64,000 bases of DNA from Rhizobium mesosinicum (GCF_019511345.1 NZ_JAEUAK010000004.1:620001-684000), one strand, 5' to 3'. Counted from the first letter of the stretch, positions 10,457 to 21,418 are shown. Translations and numbers: made by a program. Notes: generated by a model from the letters alone, not told the origin.

Positions 10457-11476
10457 ATGGTGTGCCTGAAAGATAGTCATTTGATTTCCAAGGATCTCGC
10501 AACGCCTTTTCGAATCGGACCTGTGTCCGTGCGGAACCGCGTTGTGCTTGCGCCGATGTCGGGTGTGACGGACATGCCGTTCCGAGAGCTTGCCTGGCGT
10601 TATGGCGCAGGCCTCGTCGTGACGGAAATGGTGGCAAGCCGGGAACTGGTGAACGATACCGCCGAATCCTGGTCGCGCCTGCGGGCCGCCGGTTTCCGTC
10701 CTCACATGGTGCAGCTCGCCGGTCGCGAGGCATATTGGATGGCCGAAGCCGCCAAGATCGCGGCCGATCATGGCGCCGATATCATCGACATCAATATGGG
10801 CTGCCCGGCCAAAAAGGTCATCGGCGGCTATTCCGGTTCGGCACTAATGCGCGACCCGGACCATGCGCTCGAGCTTGTCGAGGCTACCGTCAAGGCTGTC
10901 GATATCCCCGTGACGCTGAAGATGCGTCTCGGTTGGGACGAAAATTCCATCAACGCGCCACATATCGCCAAGCGCGCCGAAGAGGCGGGTGTCAAACTCA
11001 TCACCATCCATGGCCGCACCCGCATGCAGTTTTATACCGGCAGGGCGGATTGGGATGCCATTCGCCTCGTACGCGATGTCATTTCCGTGCCGCTGATCGC
11101 CAATGGCGATGTTGAAACGGCCGAGGATGCGCAGGAGATCTTGCGCCGCTCAGGCGCCGATGCTGTCATGATCGGCCGCGGCAGCCAGGGCAGGCCGTGG
11201 CATGCAGGTGTCCTGGCCGGAGCCCGGGAACCCGAGCGCGAGGAGATCGCTGCCATTGCCGTCGAGCACTATCGCATGATGCTGGAATTCTATGGCGAGG
11301 CCGTTGCCGTCAGGCACGCCCGCAAACATCTCGGCTGGTATCTGGAGCGTTTCGCGCCGGATCTTCCGGGCGAGCAAAAGGCTGCGATCATGACATCGCG
11401 CGATCCTGTTGATGTGATTGCTCGCTTCAGTGATGCGATAGCGGCAGGTGCGGTAGAGCGGCGGGAGGCTGCATGA
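10457..11476 (+). CDS. dusB: tRNA-dihydrouridine synthase (NifR3/DusB)
   Basis: FMN enzyme reducing uridines in tRNA; called nifR3 in older rhizobial/Rhodobacter literature because it precedes ntrBC. 339 residues, TIM barrel: [13 protein letters not shown] at the N-terminus, catalytic Cys116 in NMGCPAKKV, and the phosphate-binding [19 protein letters not shown] at 10457 lacks a good Shine-Dalgarno. Its stop overlaps the ntrB start (ATGA), so dusB-ntrB-ntrC form one operon. Confidence 0.95.
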   Translation: MVCLKDSHLISKDLATPFRIGPVSVRNRVVLAPMSGVTDMPFRELAWRYGAGLVVTEMVASRELVNDTAESWSRLRAAGFRPHMVQLAGREAYWMAEAAKIAADHGADIIDINMGCPAKKVIGGYSGSALMRDPDHALELVEATVKAVDIPVTLKMRLGWDENSINAPHIAKRAEEAGVKLITIHGRTRMQFYTGRADWDAIRLVRDVISVPLIANGDVETAEDAQEILRRSGADAVMIGRGSQGRPWHAGVLAGAREPEREEIAAIAVEHYRMMLEFYGEAVAVRHARKHLGWYLERFAPDLPGEQKAAIMTSRDPVDVIARFSDAIAAGAVERREAA

Positions 11477-12623
11477 GCACGGACGGCACAGCTTCTTCCG
11501 AGAACGCAGTCAACACGATGGCAATGGCGGTGCTGAACGCCATCCAGAATCCCGTCGTCATGGTGGATGAGGGCGGTTTCATCGCCTTTGCGAACTGGGA
11601 AGCCGAAGCCTTCTTCGGCGCCAGCGCTGCACATCTCTCCCGCTACCGCATCTCGACCTTCATCCCCTTCGGCAGCCCGCTTCTCGCGCTGATCGATCAG
11701 GTGCGCGAACGCAAGGCACCCGTCAACGAGTACCGCGTCGATCTTAGCTCACCGCGCCTCGGCCAGGACAAGCTCGTCGATCTCTATGTCGCGCCTGTCA
11801 TCGCCGAGCCGGGCTCGGTCGTCGTCGTCTTCCAGGAACGGTCGATGGCAGACAAGATCGACCGGCAGCTGACGCATCGCGCAGCCGCCCGCTCGGTCAC
11901 AGGCCTCGCTTCCATGCTCGCGCATGAGATCAAGAACCCGCTTTCCGGTATCCGCGGCGCCGCCCAGCTTCTCGAACAGTCCGTCATCGATGACGACCGC
12001 GCCCTGACGCGGCTGATCTGCGACGAGACGGATCGCATCGTCTCGCTGGTCGATCGGATGGAAGTCTTTTCCGACGAGCGCCCAGTCGACCGTGTGCCGG
12101 TCAATATCCATTCCGTGCTCGATCACGTGAAGGCCGTTGCCAAGGCAGGCTTCGCCCGCAATATCCGCGTCACTGAAAATTACGACCCGTCTCTGCCGGC
12201 CGTCTACGCCAATCGTGACCAGCTCGTGCAGGTTTTCCTCAATCTGGTGAAGAACGCTGCCGAAGCCGTTGGCGACCGGCCCGATGGTGAGATCATCCTG
12301 ACGACGGCCTATCGTCCCGGCATCCGTCTTTCGGTCGCCGGCACGCGTGAGAAAATCTCGCTGCCGTTGGAATTCTGCGTCATCGACAACGGTCCCGGCG
12401 TGCCGACGGACCTGCTGCCGCATCTTTTCGACCCCTTCATCACCACCAAGACCAATGGCAGCGGTCTCGGCCTCGCCCTCGTTGCCAAGATCATCGGCGA
12501 TCACGGCGGCATCATCGAATGTGACAGCCAGAACAACCGCACGATTTTTCGCGTCCTCATGCCGGCCTCCAAGGATGCCTCGCTTGATGACGCCGGTATT
12601 GCAAGCTCGACAGGACCCAATAG

Positions 12624-12627
<4 letters not shown>
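11473..12627 (+). CDS. ntrB: Nitrogen regulation sensor kinase/phosphatase NtrB
   Basis: Cytoplasmic histidine kinase that phosphorylates or dephosphorylates NtrC under PII control. 384 residues: PAS domain ~17-120, dimerisation/H-box [12 protein letters not shown] with phospho-acceptor His151, and HATPase with N box (LVKNAAEAV), G1 (DNGPGVP) and G2 (GSGLGLAL). No membrane segments. It overlaps dusB and ntrC by 4 nt each. Its PII partner is encoded in the same window (glnB at 63 kb). Confidence 0.96.
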
Positions 12628-14075
<1,448 letters not shown>

Positions 14076-14090
14076 CCTTCGATCTTGACA

Positions 14091-14122
14091 TTGTGGCGAA
14101 GTGCGTTGCATTTTCGCCACAA
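14091..14122 (+). repeat. 10-bp perfect inverted repeat between ntrC and ntrY
   Basis: TTGTGGCGAA (14091-14100) and TTCGCCACAA (14113-14122) are exact inverted complements separated by 12 nt. They start 15 nt after the ntrC stop. A TTGACA hexamer (14085-14090) sits immediately before the left arm. It could be a terminator-like stem without a T-tract, or a protein-binding site over a promoter. Confidence 0.55.
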
Positions 14123-14178
14123 TGCGTTGCTTAAAGGTCACGCATAGGGTTAGACATTCACCACGATCAAGCCGTTTG

Positions 14179-14204
14179 AACGCCGGTTTTCGCAAACCGG
14201 CGTT
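14179..14204 (+). repeat. 11-bp perfect hairpin in ntrY leader
   Basis: AACGCCGGTTT (14179-14189) and AAACCGGCGTT (14194-14204) form a perfect 11-bp stem with a TCGC tetraloop, 50 nt before the ntrY start. No uninterrupted T-tract follows (GGTCGGGTTTCTC), so it is either a weak terminator/attenuator or an RNA-stabilising element. Confidence 0.6.
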
Positions 14205-14254
14205 GGTCGGGTTTCTCGTGGGCGCGACGGCACTGCTGTTCGAAGAGAGGCTGA

Positions 14255-16522
14255 ATGGACGAAGAACGGGTATCGCCGGGAACGGCGAACGAGTCGGTGA
14301 CAACGGTGACCGATCGTCGTGCCCTGTTTGCCGTACCCGGTCTGGTGCTTGCTGGCGGCGCGTTGGTGTGCGCAACCGTCACACTCTTCGTGCTGCTCGG
14401 TGTAACGCCGATTGCCCCGACCTCGCACGTCGTTATCGGCTCGGTCGTCATAAATTCCTTTTTCGTCCTTGGCCTGATCGCGCTGATCGGTCGCGAATTT
14501 GCGCGGCTTTTCAAGGCCCGCACGCGCGGACGCGCGGCTGCCCGCCTGCATATCCGTATCGTCGTTCTGTTCTCCATCGTCGCGATCACGCCGGCGATCC
14601 TGGTCGCTATCTTTGCCAGTATCACGCTGAATGCCGGCCTTGACCGCTGGTTTGCCCTCAGAACCCAAGCGATCGTCAGCTCCTCCCGCAACATCGGCCA
14701 GGCCTATATGCTGGAGAACGCCAGCTATCTGCAGGGCCAGACGGTGTCCATGGCAAACGACCTTGAGCGCAATCGCGCGCTTTACAGCCTGGACAAGACC
14801 GGCTTCGGGGAATTGATGACCCGCCAGGCAAGGGGCCGCGGTCTTCTCGGCGCCTTCCTTGTCGAGCGTGACGGCTCAGTCGTCGTCCAGGCCGACATCG
14901 CTACCGAAAAGCCATTGCCAGCCATCCCCCAGGATGCGCTGGAAAAGGCTGCTGCCGGCCAGCCGACGCTGATCCCGCCCGGTGTGACCAACCTTGTCGG
15001 CGCCATTATCAGGCTCGAGTCTATCCCCGGAACCTTCCTCTATACGGTGCGCGCCGTCGATCCCAAGGTCATGAATGCTATGCGCATGATGGAGGAGAAC
15101 GCCACCGAATACCGTTCGATGGAAGCCGGCCGCGTCTCGCTGCAGATCGCCTTTGCGGTTCTCTATATCGGCTTTGCTCTGATCGTGCTGCTGGCAGCGA
15201 TCTGGACTGCGATTGCCGTGGCCGATCGTATCGTGCGGCCGATCCGCCTGCTGATTACCGCTGCCGATAGCGTCGCATCCGGCAACATGGATATCGTCGT
15301 ACCAGTTCATGCGGTCGATGGCGACGTTGCCAGCCTGTCGCGCACCTTCAACAAGATGATCTCGGAAATCCGCACACAGCGTGACGAGATACTGGAGGCG
15401 AAGGACGAGGTGGATGATCGCCGCCGCTTCATCGAGGCCGTGCTCTCGGGTGTGACGGCTGCCGTCATCGGCGTCGAACAGGACCGGCGCATTACCATCG
15501 TCAACAGTTCTGCCGAAACGCTAATGGCGTTGCGGGCCGATGAATTGCTCGGTAAGCAATTGTCGGAAGTCGCGCCCGAAGTGGATCAGGTGCTGACGGA
15601 GGCCGCCGCACGTTACCGTGGCGATTTCCGCAAGCAGATCGCGCTGGTGCGCGGCGGTACGGTGCGCACGCTCAGCGTCCAGGTGACCCGCGAAGAAGTG
15701 CGAGATCTCAGCGAATCCTACGTCATTACGCTCGATGACATTACGGATCTCGTGATTGCCCAGCGCTCTACCGCCTGGGGTGATGTTGCGCGCCGCATCG
15801 CCCACGAGATCAAAAATCCGCTGACGCCGATCCAGCTCTCGGCCGAACGTATCCGCCGCCGCTACGGCAAGCAGATTGATGAAAACGACCGCGCCGTCTT
15901 CGACCAGTGTACAGACACGATCATCCGCCAGGTTGGCGATATCGGCCGCATGGTCGACGAATTCTCGGCCTTTGCCCGCATGCCGAAGCCGACGAAGGAA
16001 CCGAGCGACCTGCGTGCCATCCTTCACGATGCGATCTTCCTGCGCGAGATGGGCAACAATCATATCTCCTTCCTGCAGGAGCTTGGCGAGGAACGGCTGG
16101 AAGGCGCCTTCGACGGCCGCATGCTGGGTCAAGCCTTCGGCAATCTCATCAAGAATGCCGTGGAAGCAATCGAAGCCGTGCCGAGCGAGGAACGTGAAAC
16201 GCGCAAGATCCTCGTCCGCGCCTCTCTGGACGAAGCGCGCGACCGCTTCACCGTCGATATTATCGATAACGGCCGCGGCCTGCCTGTCGAGAACCGCCAC
16301 AGCATTCTGGAACCCTATATGACGATGCGTGAGAAGGGGACCGGCCTTGGCCTCGCCATCGTCAAGAAGATCATCGAGGAACACGGCGGGCAGCTCGAAC
16401 TGCATGATGCACCCGCAGATTTTGACCAGGGAAGAGGAGCCATGATCCGCGTGCATCTGCCACGCCGCGACGTGGCCACAGCCTCGGCAGCCAGTGACAA
16501 GGAAAGCGTTTATGGCCTCTGA
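14255..16522 (+). CDS. ntrY: Membrane sensor histidine kinase NtrY
   Basis: 755-residue partner of NtrX, linked in alphaproteobacteria to nitrogen metabolism, redox control and envelope. Four membrane helices are visible (about 25-52, 60-82, 98-120 and 286-312), with a periplasmic stretch between the third and fourth; then HAMP, PAS (~395-500), H-box [13 protein letters not shown] with His517, and HATPase (DNGRGLP, GTGLGLAI). ATG follows AGAGAGGCTGA. It overlaps ntrX by 11 nt. The gap after ntrC is 179 nt with two stem-loops. Confidence 0.95.
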   Translation: MDEERVSPGTANESVTTVTDRRALFAVPGLVLAGGALVCATVTLFVLLGVTPIAPTSHVVIGSVVINSFFVLGLIALIGREFARLFKARTRGRAAARLHIRIVVLFSIVAITPAILVAIFASITLNAGLDRWFALRTQAIVSSSRNIGQAYMLENASYLQGQTVSMANDLERNRALYSLDKTGFGELMTRQARGRGLLGAFLVERDGSVVVQADIATEKPLPAIPQDALEKAAAGQPTLIPPGVTNLVGAIIRLESIPGTFLYTVRAVDPKVMNAMRMMEENATEYRSMEAGRVSLQIAFAVLYIGFALIVLLAAIWTAIAVADRIVRPIRLLITAADSVASGNMDIVVPVHAVDGDVASLSRTFNKMISEIRTQRDEILEAKDEVDDRRRFIEAVLSGVTAAVIGVEQDRRITIVNSSAETLMALRADELLGKQLSEVAPEVDQVLTEAAARYRGDFRKQIALVRGGTVRTLSVQVTREEVRDLSESYVITLDDITDLVIAQRSTAWGDVARRIAHEIKNPLTPIQLSAERIRRRYGKQIDENDRAVFDQCTDTIIRQVGDIGRMVDEFSAFARMPKPTKEPSDLRAILHDAIFLREMGNNHISFLQELGEERLEGAFDGRMLGQAFGNLIKNAVEAIEAVPSEERETRKILVRASLDEARDRFTVDIIDNGRGLPVENRHSILEPYMTMREKGTGLGLAIVKKIIEEHGGQLELHDAPADFDQGRGAMIRVHLPRRDVATASAASDKESVYGL

Positions 16523-17876
16523 TATTCTCGTCGTCGACGATGAACATGACATTCGCGAGATCGTTGCCGGTATCCTGTCCGATGAGGGTCACGAGACGCG
16601 TATGGCGCATGACAGCGACAGCGCGCTGGCGGCAATTTCCGACCGTGTGCCGCGCCTTGTCTTTCTCGATATCTGGATGCAGGGCAGCAAGCTCGACGGC
16701 CTCACGCTGCTGGACGAGATCAGGACGCGCCATCCCGAGCTCCCGGTCGTTATGATTTCCGGCCACGGCAACATCGAGACAGCCGTTTCCGCCATCAAGC
16801 GCGGCGCCTTCGATTTCATCGAAAAGCCGTTCAAGGCAGATCGCCTGATCCTGATCGCCGAACGGGCGCTGGAAAATTCCAAGCTGAAGCGTGAAAACAT
16901 CGAGCTGAAGCGCCGCGCCGGCGATGCGCTGGAGCTGATCGGCACTTCGGTCGCCGTTTCGCAGCTGCGCCAGACGATCGAAAAGGTCGCGCCCACCAAC
17001 AGCCGCATCATGATCTTCGGCGCATCCGGCTCCGGCAAGGAACTTGTGGCGCGCATGATCCACAAGAAGTCGACGCGCGCCAACGGCCCCTTTGTCGCGC
17101 TGAATGCCGCCAACATCACGCCCGACCGAATGGAAGTGGCGCTGTTCGGCACCGAGGGTGCACCGGGGCAGGCGCGCAAGATCGGCGCGCTCGAAGAAGC
17201 CCATCGCGGCATCCTCTATCTCGATGAAGTCGGCGAAATGCCGCGCGAGACGCAGAACAAGATTCTGCGCGTGCTGGTCGACCAGCAGTTCGAACGCGTC
17301 GGCGGCTCCAAACGCGTCAAGGTCGATGTGCGCATCATTTCCTCGACCGCCTACAATCTGGAAAGCCGCATCGCGGAGGGCTGGTTCCGCGAGGATCTCT
17401 ATCATCGCCTGGCTGTCGTGCCGGTTCGTGTGCCGCAGCTTTCCGAGCGTCGGGAGGATATTCCGTTCCTGGTCGATCAGCTCATGCGCCAGATTTCCGA
17501 ACAGGCGGGCATCCGGCCGCGTCGCATCGGCGATGACGCCATGGCAGTGCTGCAGGCCCATGACTGGCCGGGCAATATCCGCCAGCTGCGCAACAATATC
17601 GAGCGGCTGATGATCCTTGCCCGCACAGATGGCCCGGATGCGCCGATCACGGCCGACATGCTGCCGACCGATCTCGGCGATATGCTGCCGAAGGTCTCGG
17701 CCAAGAACGATTATCACATCATGACGCTGCCGCTGCGCGAAGCCCGCGAAATGTTCGAGAAGGACTACCTGATCGCCCAGATCAACCGCTTCGGTGGCAA
17801 CATCTCCCGCACGGCCGAGTTCGTGGGCATGGAGCGCTCCGCACTGCACCGCAAACTGAAGTCGCTCGGCGTCTGA
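16512..17876 (+). CDS. ntrX: Response regulator NtrX (AAA+, sigma-54-type but lacking GAFTGA)
   Basis: 454 residues from ATG 16512 (GGAAAG 5 nt upstream; a GTG at 16494 is less likely). Receiver with Asp53 (VFLDIWMQG), AAA+ with Walker A GASGSGKE and Walker B ILYLDEVGEMP, and Fis-type HTH at the end (NISRTAEFVGMERSALHRK). The loop that contacts sigma-54, GAFTGA in NtrC, reads GAPGQA at residues 216-221. Loss of this motif is known in alphaproteobacterial NtrX, so it probably acts without sigma-54. Overlaps ntrY, and is followed by a terminator. Confidence 0.95.
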   Translation: MASDILVVDDEHDIREIVAGILSDEGHETRMAHDSDSALAAISDRVPRLVFLDIWMQGSKLDGLTLLDEIRTRHPELPVVMISGHGNIETAVSAIKRGAFDFIEKPFKADRLILIAERALENSKLKRENIELKRRAGDALELIGTSVAVSQLRQTIEKVAPTNSRIMIFGASGSGKELVARMIHKKSTRANGPFVALNAANITPDRMEVALFGTEGAPGQARKIGALEEAHRGILYLDEVGEMPRETQNKILRVLVDQQFERVGGSKRVKVDVRIISSTAYNLESRIAEGWFREDLYHRLAVVPVRVPQLSERREDIPFLVDQLMRQISEQAGIRPRRIGDDAMAVLQAHDWPGNIRQLRNNIERLMILARTDGPDAPITADMLPTDLGDMLPKVSAKNDYHIMTLPLREAREMFEKDYLIAQINRFGGNISRTAEFVGMERSALHRKLKSLGV

Positions 17877-17884
17877 TTTTTATC

Positions 17885-17921
17885 CGGCGCGGCTCAAGTC
17901 GCGCCGTTCCTTTCTTTGCCC
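17885..17921 (+). terminator. Intrinsic terminator after ntrX
   Basis: Stem CGGCGCG (17885-17891) / CGCGCCG (17900-17906), 8-nt loop, then a pyrimidine/T-rich tail TTCCTTTCTTT. It ends the ntrYX unit before the aminotransferase gene. Confidence 0.7.
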
Positions 17922-17935
17922 CAAGCAGGTTTTCA

Positions 17936-18799
17936 ATGCCAAGAATTGCCTATGTGAACGGACGCTACGTGCCGCATTCCAACGCCATGGTGCATGTAGA
18001 GGATCGAGGCTATCAGTTCGCCGACGGCGTCTATGAAGTCTGCGAAATCCGTCACGGCCTGATCGTCGACCTGACCCGGCATCTGAACCGTCTGGACCGT
18101 TCGCTCAGTGAACTGCGCATCGCCTGGCCGATGAGCCGTGCGGCACTGACGCAGGTGATTCGCGAGACGCTGCGTCGCAATCATGTCCGCAACGGCCTGT
18201 TCTATCTGCAGGTGACGCGCGGTGTCGCCCGCCGCGACCACGTCTTCCCGGCTGAAGGTACGCCGCCCTCGATCGTCGTGACGGCCAAGAGCACCGATCC
18301 GTCTGTCATCGCCAAGAAGAATGCCACTGGCATCAAAGCGATCACCGTTCCGGACAATCGCTGGGACCGAGTCGATATCAAATCGGTGGGGCTATTGTCG
18401 AACGCGCTTGCGCGCCAGCAGGCCAAGGAAGCCGGTGCTCAGGAAGCGATCTACATCGATGCCGATGGCATGGTGAAGGAAGGGGCTGCGACCAATGTCT
18501 GGATCGTCGATTCCGACGGTAAACTGTTAACGCGACCCGCCGAAAACGGCATCCTGCGTGGTATTACCCGCACGACTCTGATCGATGTTGCAGCCAAACT
18601 GGGGCTTGAAATCGTCGAACGAAAGTTCTCCGTTTCGGAGATGATGGCAGCTCGCGAGGTCTTCATTACCGCAGCCACAAGCATTTGTTTTCCAGTGGTT
18701 TCCATTGATGGACAGGCGATCGCGAATGGCCATCCCGGAAGCCTCTCGCAGAATATTCGGGAAGCCTTTTTCGACGTTGCGGAAAAGATTGCGATTTGA
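17936..18799 (+). CDS. dat: D-amino-acid aminotransferase (PLP fold type IV)
   Basis: 287 residues. Class IV aminotransferase: N-terminal YVNGRYVPHSNAMVHVEDRG, PLP-lysine Lys149 in DIKSVGLLSNALARQQA, and Glu182 in VKEGAATNVW, which contacts the pyridine nitrogen. The pattern is that of D-alanine/D-amino-acid transaminases supplying D-Glu or D-Ala; branched-chain or aminodeoxychorismate-lyase activities are the alternatives in this fold. It lies between ntrX and hfq, a frequent rhizobial arrangement. Confidence 0.86.
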   Translation: MPRIAYVNGRYVPHSNAMVHVEDRGYQFADGVYEVCEIRHGLIVDLTRHLNRLDRSLSELRIAWPMSRAALTQVIRETLRRNHVRNGLFYLQVTRGVARRDHVFPAEGTPPSIVVTAKSTDPSVIAKKNATGIKAITVPDNRWDRVDIKSVGLLSNALARQQAKEAGAQEAIYIDADGMVKEGAATNVWIVDSDGKLLTRPAENGILRGITRTTLIDVAAKLGLEIVERKFSVSEMMAAREVFITAATSICFPVVSIDGQAIANGHPGSLSQNIREAFFDVAEKIAI

Positions 18800-18816
18800 T
18801 ACCAAGATTTGCTGGA

Positions 18817-18887
18817 CAGGTGGAATGAGGGTGCCACCTGCCTTGCTGGTGAGGTTGATTGATATTCTACCGGCTTGATCAGGCCGG
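18817..18887 (+). repeat. Two stem-loops in the hfq leader
   Basis: First: CAGGTGG (18817-18823) / CCACCTG (18834-18840), 10-nt loop. Second: CCGGC (18870-18874) / GCCGG (18883-18887), 8-nt loop, ending 22 nt before the hfq ATG. In E. coli Hfq represses its own mRNA by binding the leader, so structures here may matter; no T-tract follows either stem. Confidence 0.45.
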
Positions 18888-18909
18888 CAATAAAGAAAGA
18901 AGCGGCGCG

Positions 18910-19152
18910 ATGGCGGAACGTTCTCAGAATCTGCAGGACTTATTTCTCAATACTGTACGCAAGCAAAAGATTTCCCTGACAATCTTTCTGATTAACGGCG
19001 TAAAGCTGACGGGTGTTGTCACGTCTTTCGACAATTTCTGTGTTTTGCTTCGCCGTGACGGCCATTCGCAGCTCGTGTATAAACATGCGATCTCGACCAT
19101 CATGCCTGGTCAGCCGATGCAGATGTTCGAGAGCGAAGAAGCAGCGTCCTAA
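18910..19152 (+). CDS. hfq: RNA chaperone Hfq
   Basis: 80 residues, the usual alphaproteobacterial length. Sm1 motif [20 protein letters not shown] and Sm2 motif YKHAIST are both present; the hexamer binds U-rich sRNA ends and A-rich mRNA. The frame is open upstream to 18859, but ATG 18910 gives the conserved [10 protein letters not shown] start. In rhizobia Hfq affects nifA expression and sRNA regulation. hflX follows, as in most proteobacteria. Confidence 0.97.
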
Positions 19153-19230
19153 CCAAGGCCAGCCGTCATTTCGACACGCGATACAAAGAACGATTCCATC
19201 ATCCCTGAGGCAGACAAGCACAGGGATGAC

Positions 19231-20556
19231 ATGCGCGCGACCGTCGTCGTGCCAGTGCTGAAGTCACGCTCGCGCGGCGGACAGACCGAGTCGGCTTCGA
19301 CCCGCACGCCCGAAAGTCGTCTCGACGAAGCGACCGGCTTGGCTCAGGCGATCGACCTTGATGTCGTCAACGCTTCCATCGTCTCTGTCAACGATCCGCG
19401 CCCGGCAACGCTGCTCGGCACGGGCAAGATCGAAGAGATCAAGAACCAGCTCGATGAGCGTGATTCAGGGCTGGTCATTGTCGATCACCCGCTAACGCCG
19501 GTGCAGCAGCGTAATCTCGAAAAGGAATGGAACGCGAAGGTCATCGACCGGACCGGCTTGATCCTGGAAATCTTCGGCCGCCGCGCCTCCACAAAGGAAG
19601 GCACGCTGCAGGTCGATCTCGCGCATCTGAACTATCAGAAGGGCCGTCTGGTCCGAAGCTGGACCCACCTTGAACGCCAGCGAGGCGGTGGCGGGTTCAT
19701 GGGTGGTCCGGGTGAAACCCAGATCGAAGCCGACCGGCGCCTGTTGCAGGACCGTATCATCAAGCTTGAACGCGAGCTTGAGCAGGTGGTGCGCACCCGC
19801 CAGCTTCACCGCGCCAAGCGCCGGAAGGTGCCGCATCCGATCGTGGCGCTCGTTGGTTATACGAACGCCGGCAAATCGACGCTGTTCAATCGCATCACCG
19901 GCGCAGGGGTTCTCGCGGAGGACATGCTCTTCGCGACGCTCGATCCGACATTGCGCCGCATGAAGCTGCCGCATGGGCGCACCGTCATTCTCTCCGACAC
20001 CGTCGGCTTCATCTCCGACCTGCCTACCCATCTGGTCGCCGCCTTCCGCGCGACGCTGGAAGAAGTACTGGAAGCTGATCTCATCCTGCATGTGCGCGAC
20101 ATGTCCGATCTGGACAACCAGGCCCAGAGCGCCGACGTGCTGCGCATCCTGAACGACCTCGGCATCGACGAGGCCGAAGGCCAGCGCCGTATCCTCGAAG
20201 TCTGGAACAAGATCGATCGGCTGGAACCTGAAAGCCATGATGCTATCGTGCAGAAGGCTTCGGGTACGCAGAATGTCATTGCCGTTTCCGCAATTAGCGG
20301 CGAGGGCGTGGACAGGCTGATGGACGAGATCAGCCGCCGCCTGTCCGGCGTCATGACGGAAACGACGATTACGCTGCCCGTCGACAAGCTGGCGCTGCTG
20401 CCATGGCTCTACGACCATGCCGTCGTCGACAGCCGTGAGGACAATGAGGATGGATCGGTGACACTCGACCTGCGTCTGTCGGAAACCGAGGCTGCCGAAC
20501 TAGAGCGGCGGATCGGCAATGGTCCGAAACCAGCCAAGGAAGATTGGGAGCGATAA
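19231..20556 (+). CDS. hflX: GTPase HflX
   Basis: Ribosome-associated GTPase that splits stalled ribosomes under stress. 441 residues from ATG 19231 (AGGGA 4 nt upstream). The N-terminal HflX domain (TGKIEEI, VDHPLTPVQQRNLE) and glycine-rich GGGGFMGGPGETQIE linker precede the G domain: G1 GYTNAGKST at 209, switch region and G3 DTVGF, G4 NKID. The frame upstream is open back to the hfq stop and reads as protein-like sequence, so the true start may be further upstream (see findings). Confidence 0.95.
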   Translation: MRATVVVPVLKSRSRGGQTESASTRTPESRLDEATGLAQAIDLDVVNASIVSVNDPRPATLLGTGKIEEIKNQLDERDSGLVIVDHPLTPVQQRNLEKEWNAKVIDRTGLILEIFGRRASTKEGTLQVDLAHLNYQKGRLVRSWTHLERQRGGGGFMGGPGETQIEADRRLLQDRIIKLERELEQVVRTRQLHRAKRRKVPHPIVALVGYTNAGKSTLFNRITGAGVLAEDMLFATLDPTLRRMKLPHGRTVILSDTVGFISDLPTHLVAAFRATLEEVLEADLILHVRDMSDLDNQAQSADVLRILNDLGIDEAEGQRRILEVWNKIDRLEPESHDAIVQKASGTQNVIAVSAISGEGVDRLMDEISRRLSGVMTETTITLPVDKLALLPWLYDHAVVDSREDNEDGSVTLDLRLSETEAAELERRIGNGPKPAKEDWER

Positions 20557-20572
20557 GCCCGTTTGATGGAGC

Positions 20573-21418
20573 TTACTCCGCCCCGGTCACGACTGCTCGT
20601 TCGATCGCCTTGGCTGCCTGCCAGATCTCCTCCATCCGCTCCAGGCTGGCTGCCTCCAGCGTCTCGCCTTCTGCATCAAGAACCGTCTCGATATAATTGA
20701 ATCGACGCCGGAATTTCATATTCGTTCCACGCAGCGCCTGTTCCGGATCGGCCTTCACGTGGCGGCCGATGTTGACCATGGCGAAGATCAGATCGCCGAG
20801 TTCGTCGCTGACCTTTGATTTGTCGCCCTCACGCAGCGCAACCCGCAGTTCGTCGACCTCTTCCTCGATCTTGTCGAGGATCGGCTCGGGTGCTGACCAA
20901 TCGAATCCGACCTTGGCGGCCCGTTCCTGGAGCTTCAACGCTTCCGTCAGCGCCGGAAAGCTGCGTTGCACCGAGCCGAGGAAGCCCGCCTTGAAATCGT
21001 CGGTAATGCCGCGCCGCACCCGGCGCTCCGCACGCTCGCGTTTTTCAGCCTGCTTGATCTCGTCCCACTGCTTCTTCACCGCATCGGGCGTGTCCGCCTC
21101 CGAACGCGCAAAGACATGCGGATGCCGGCGGATCATCTTGCGGGTAACGGCTTCCACGACATCGCCGAAAGAGAATTCGCCGGCTTCTTCGGCCATGCGC
21201 GCATGAAAGACCACCTGCAGCAGCAGATCGCCGAGTTCGTCGCAGAGGTCGTCCATATCCCTGCGCTCGATCGCATCGGCAACCTCGTAGGCTTCCTCGA
21301 TCGTATAGGGCTTGATGCTCTCGAAATCCTGCTCGATGTCCCACGGGCAGCCGGTCTTGGGATCGCGAAGTGCCGCCATGATCTCGATCAGGCGTGAAAT
21401 GTCTTTCGAAGGTTCCAT
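20573..21418 (-). CDS. mazG: Nucleoside triphosphate pyrophosphohydrolase MazG
   Basis: 281 residues with two MazG domains. N-terminal: GCPWDIEQDFESIKPYTIEE, EExxD-type metal motif in CDELGDLLLQVVFHA. C-terminal: KIEEEVDELRVAL and SDELGDLIFAMVN. It hydrolyses non-canonical or excess (d)NTPs to monophosphates. Convergent with hflX (16 nt between stops). It lies 6 nt downstream of the deaminase gene, suggesting a two-gene nucleotide-cleaning unit. Confidence 0.94.
   Translation of the reverse strand: MEPSKDISRLIEIMAALRDPKTGCPWDIEQDFESIKPYTIEEAYEVADAIERRDMDDLCDELGDLLLQVVFHARMAEEAGEFSFGDVVEAVTRKMIRRHPHVFARSEADTPDAVKKQWDEIKQAEKRERAERRVRRGITDDFKAGFLGSVQRSFPALTEALKLQERAAKVGFDWSAPEPILDKIEEEVDELRVALREGDKSKVSDELGDLIFAMVNIGRHVKADPEQALRGTNMKFRRRFNYIETVLDAEGETLEAASLERMEEIWQAAKAIERAVVTGAE

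Noticed and set aside
16371..17849. 492-codon open frame antisense to ntrX
   Set aside because: Mirror of a high-GC gene; no motifs or ribosome site, while ntrX motifs are complete.
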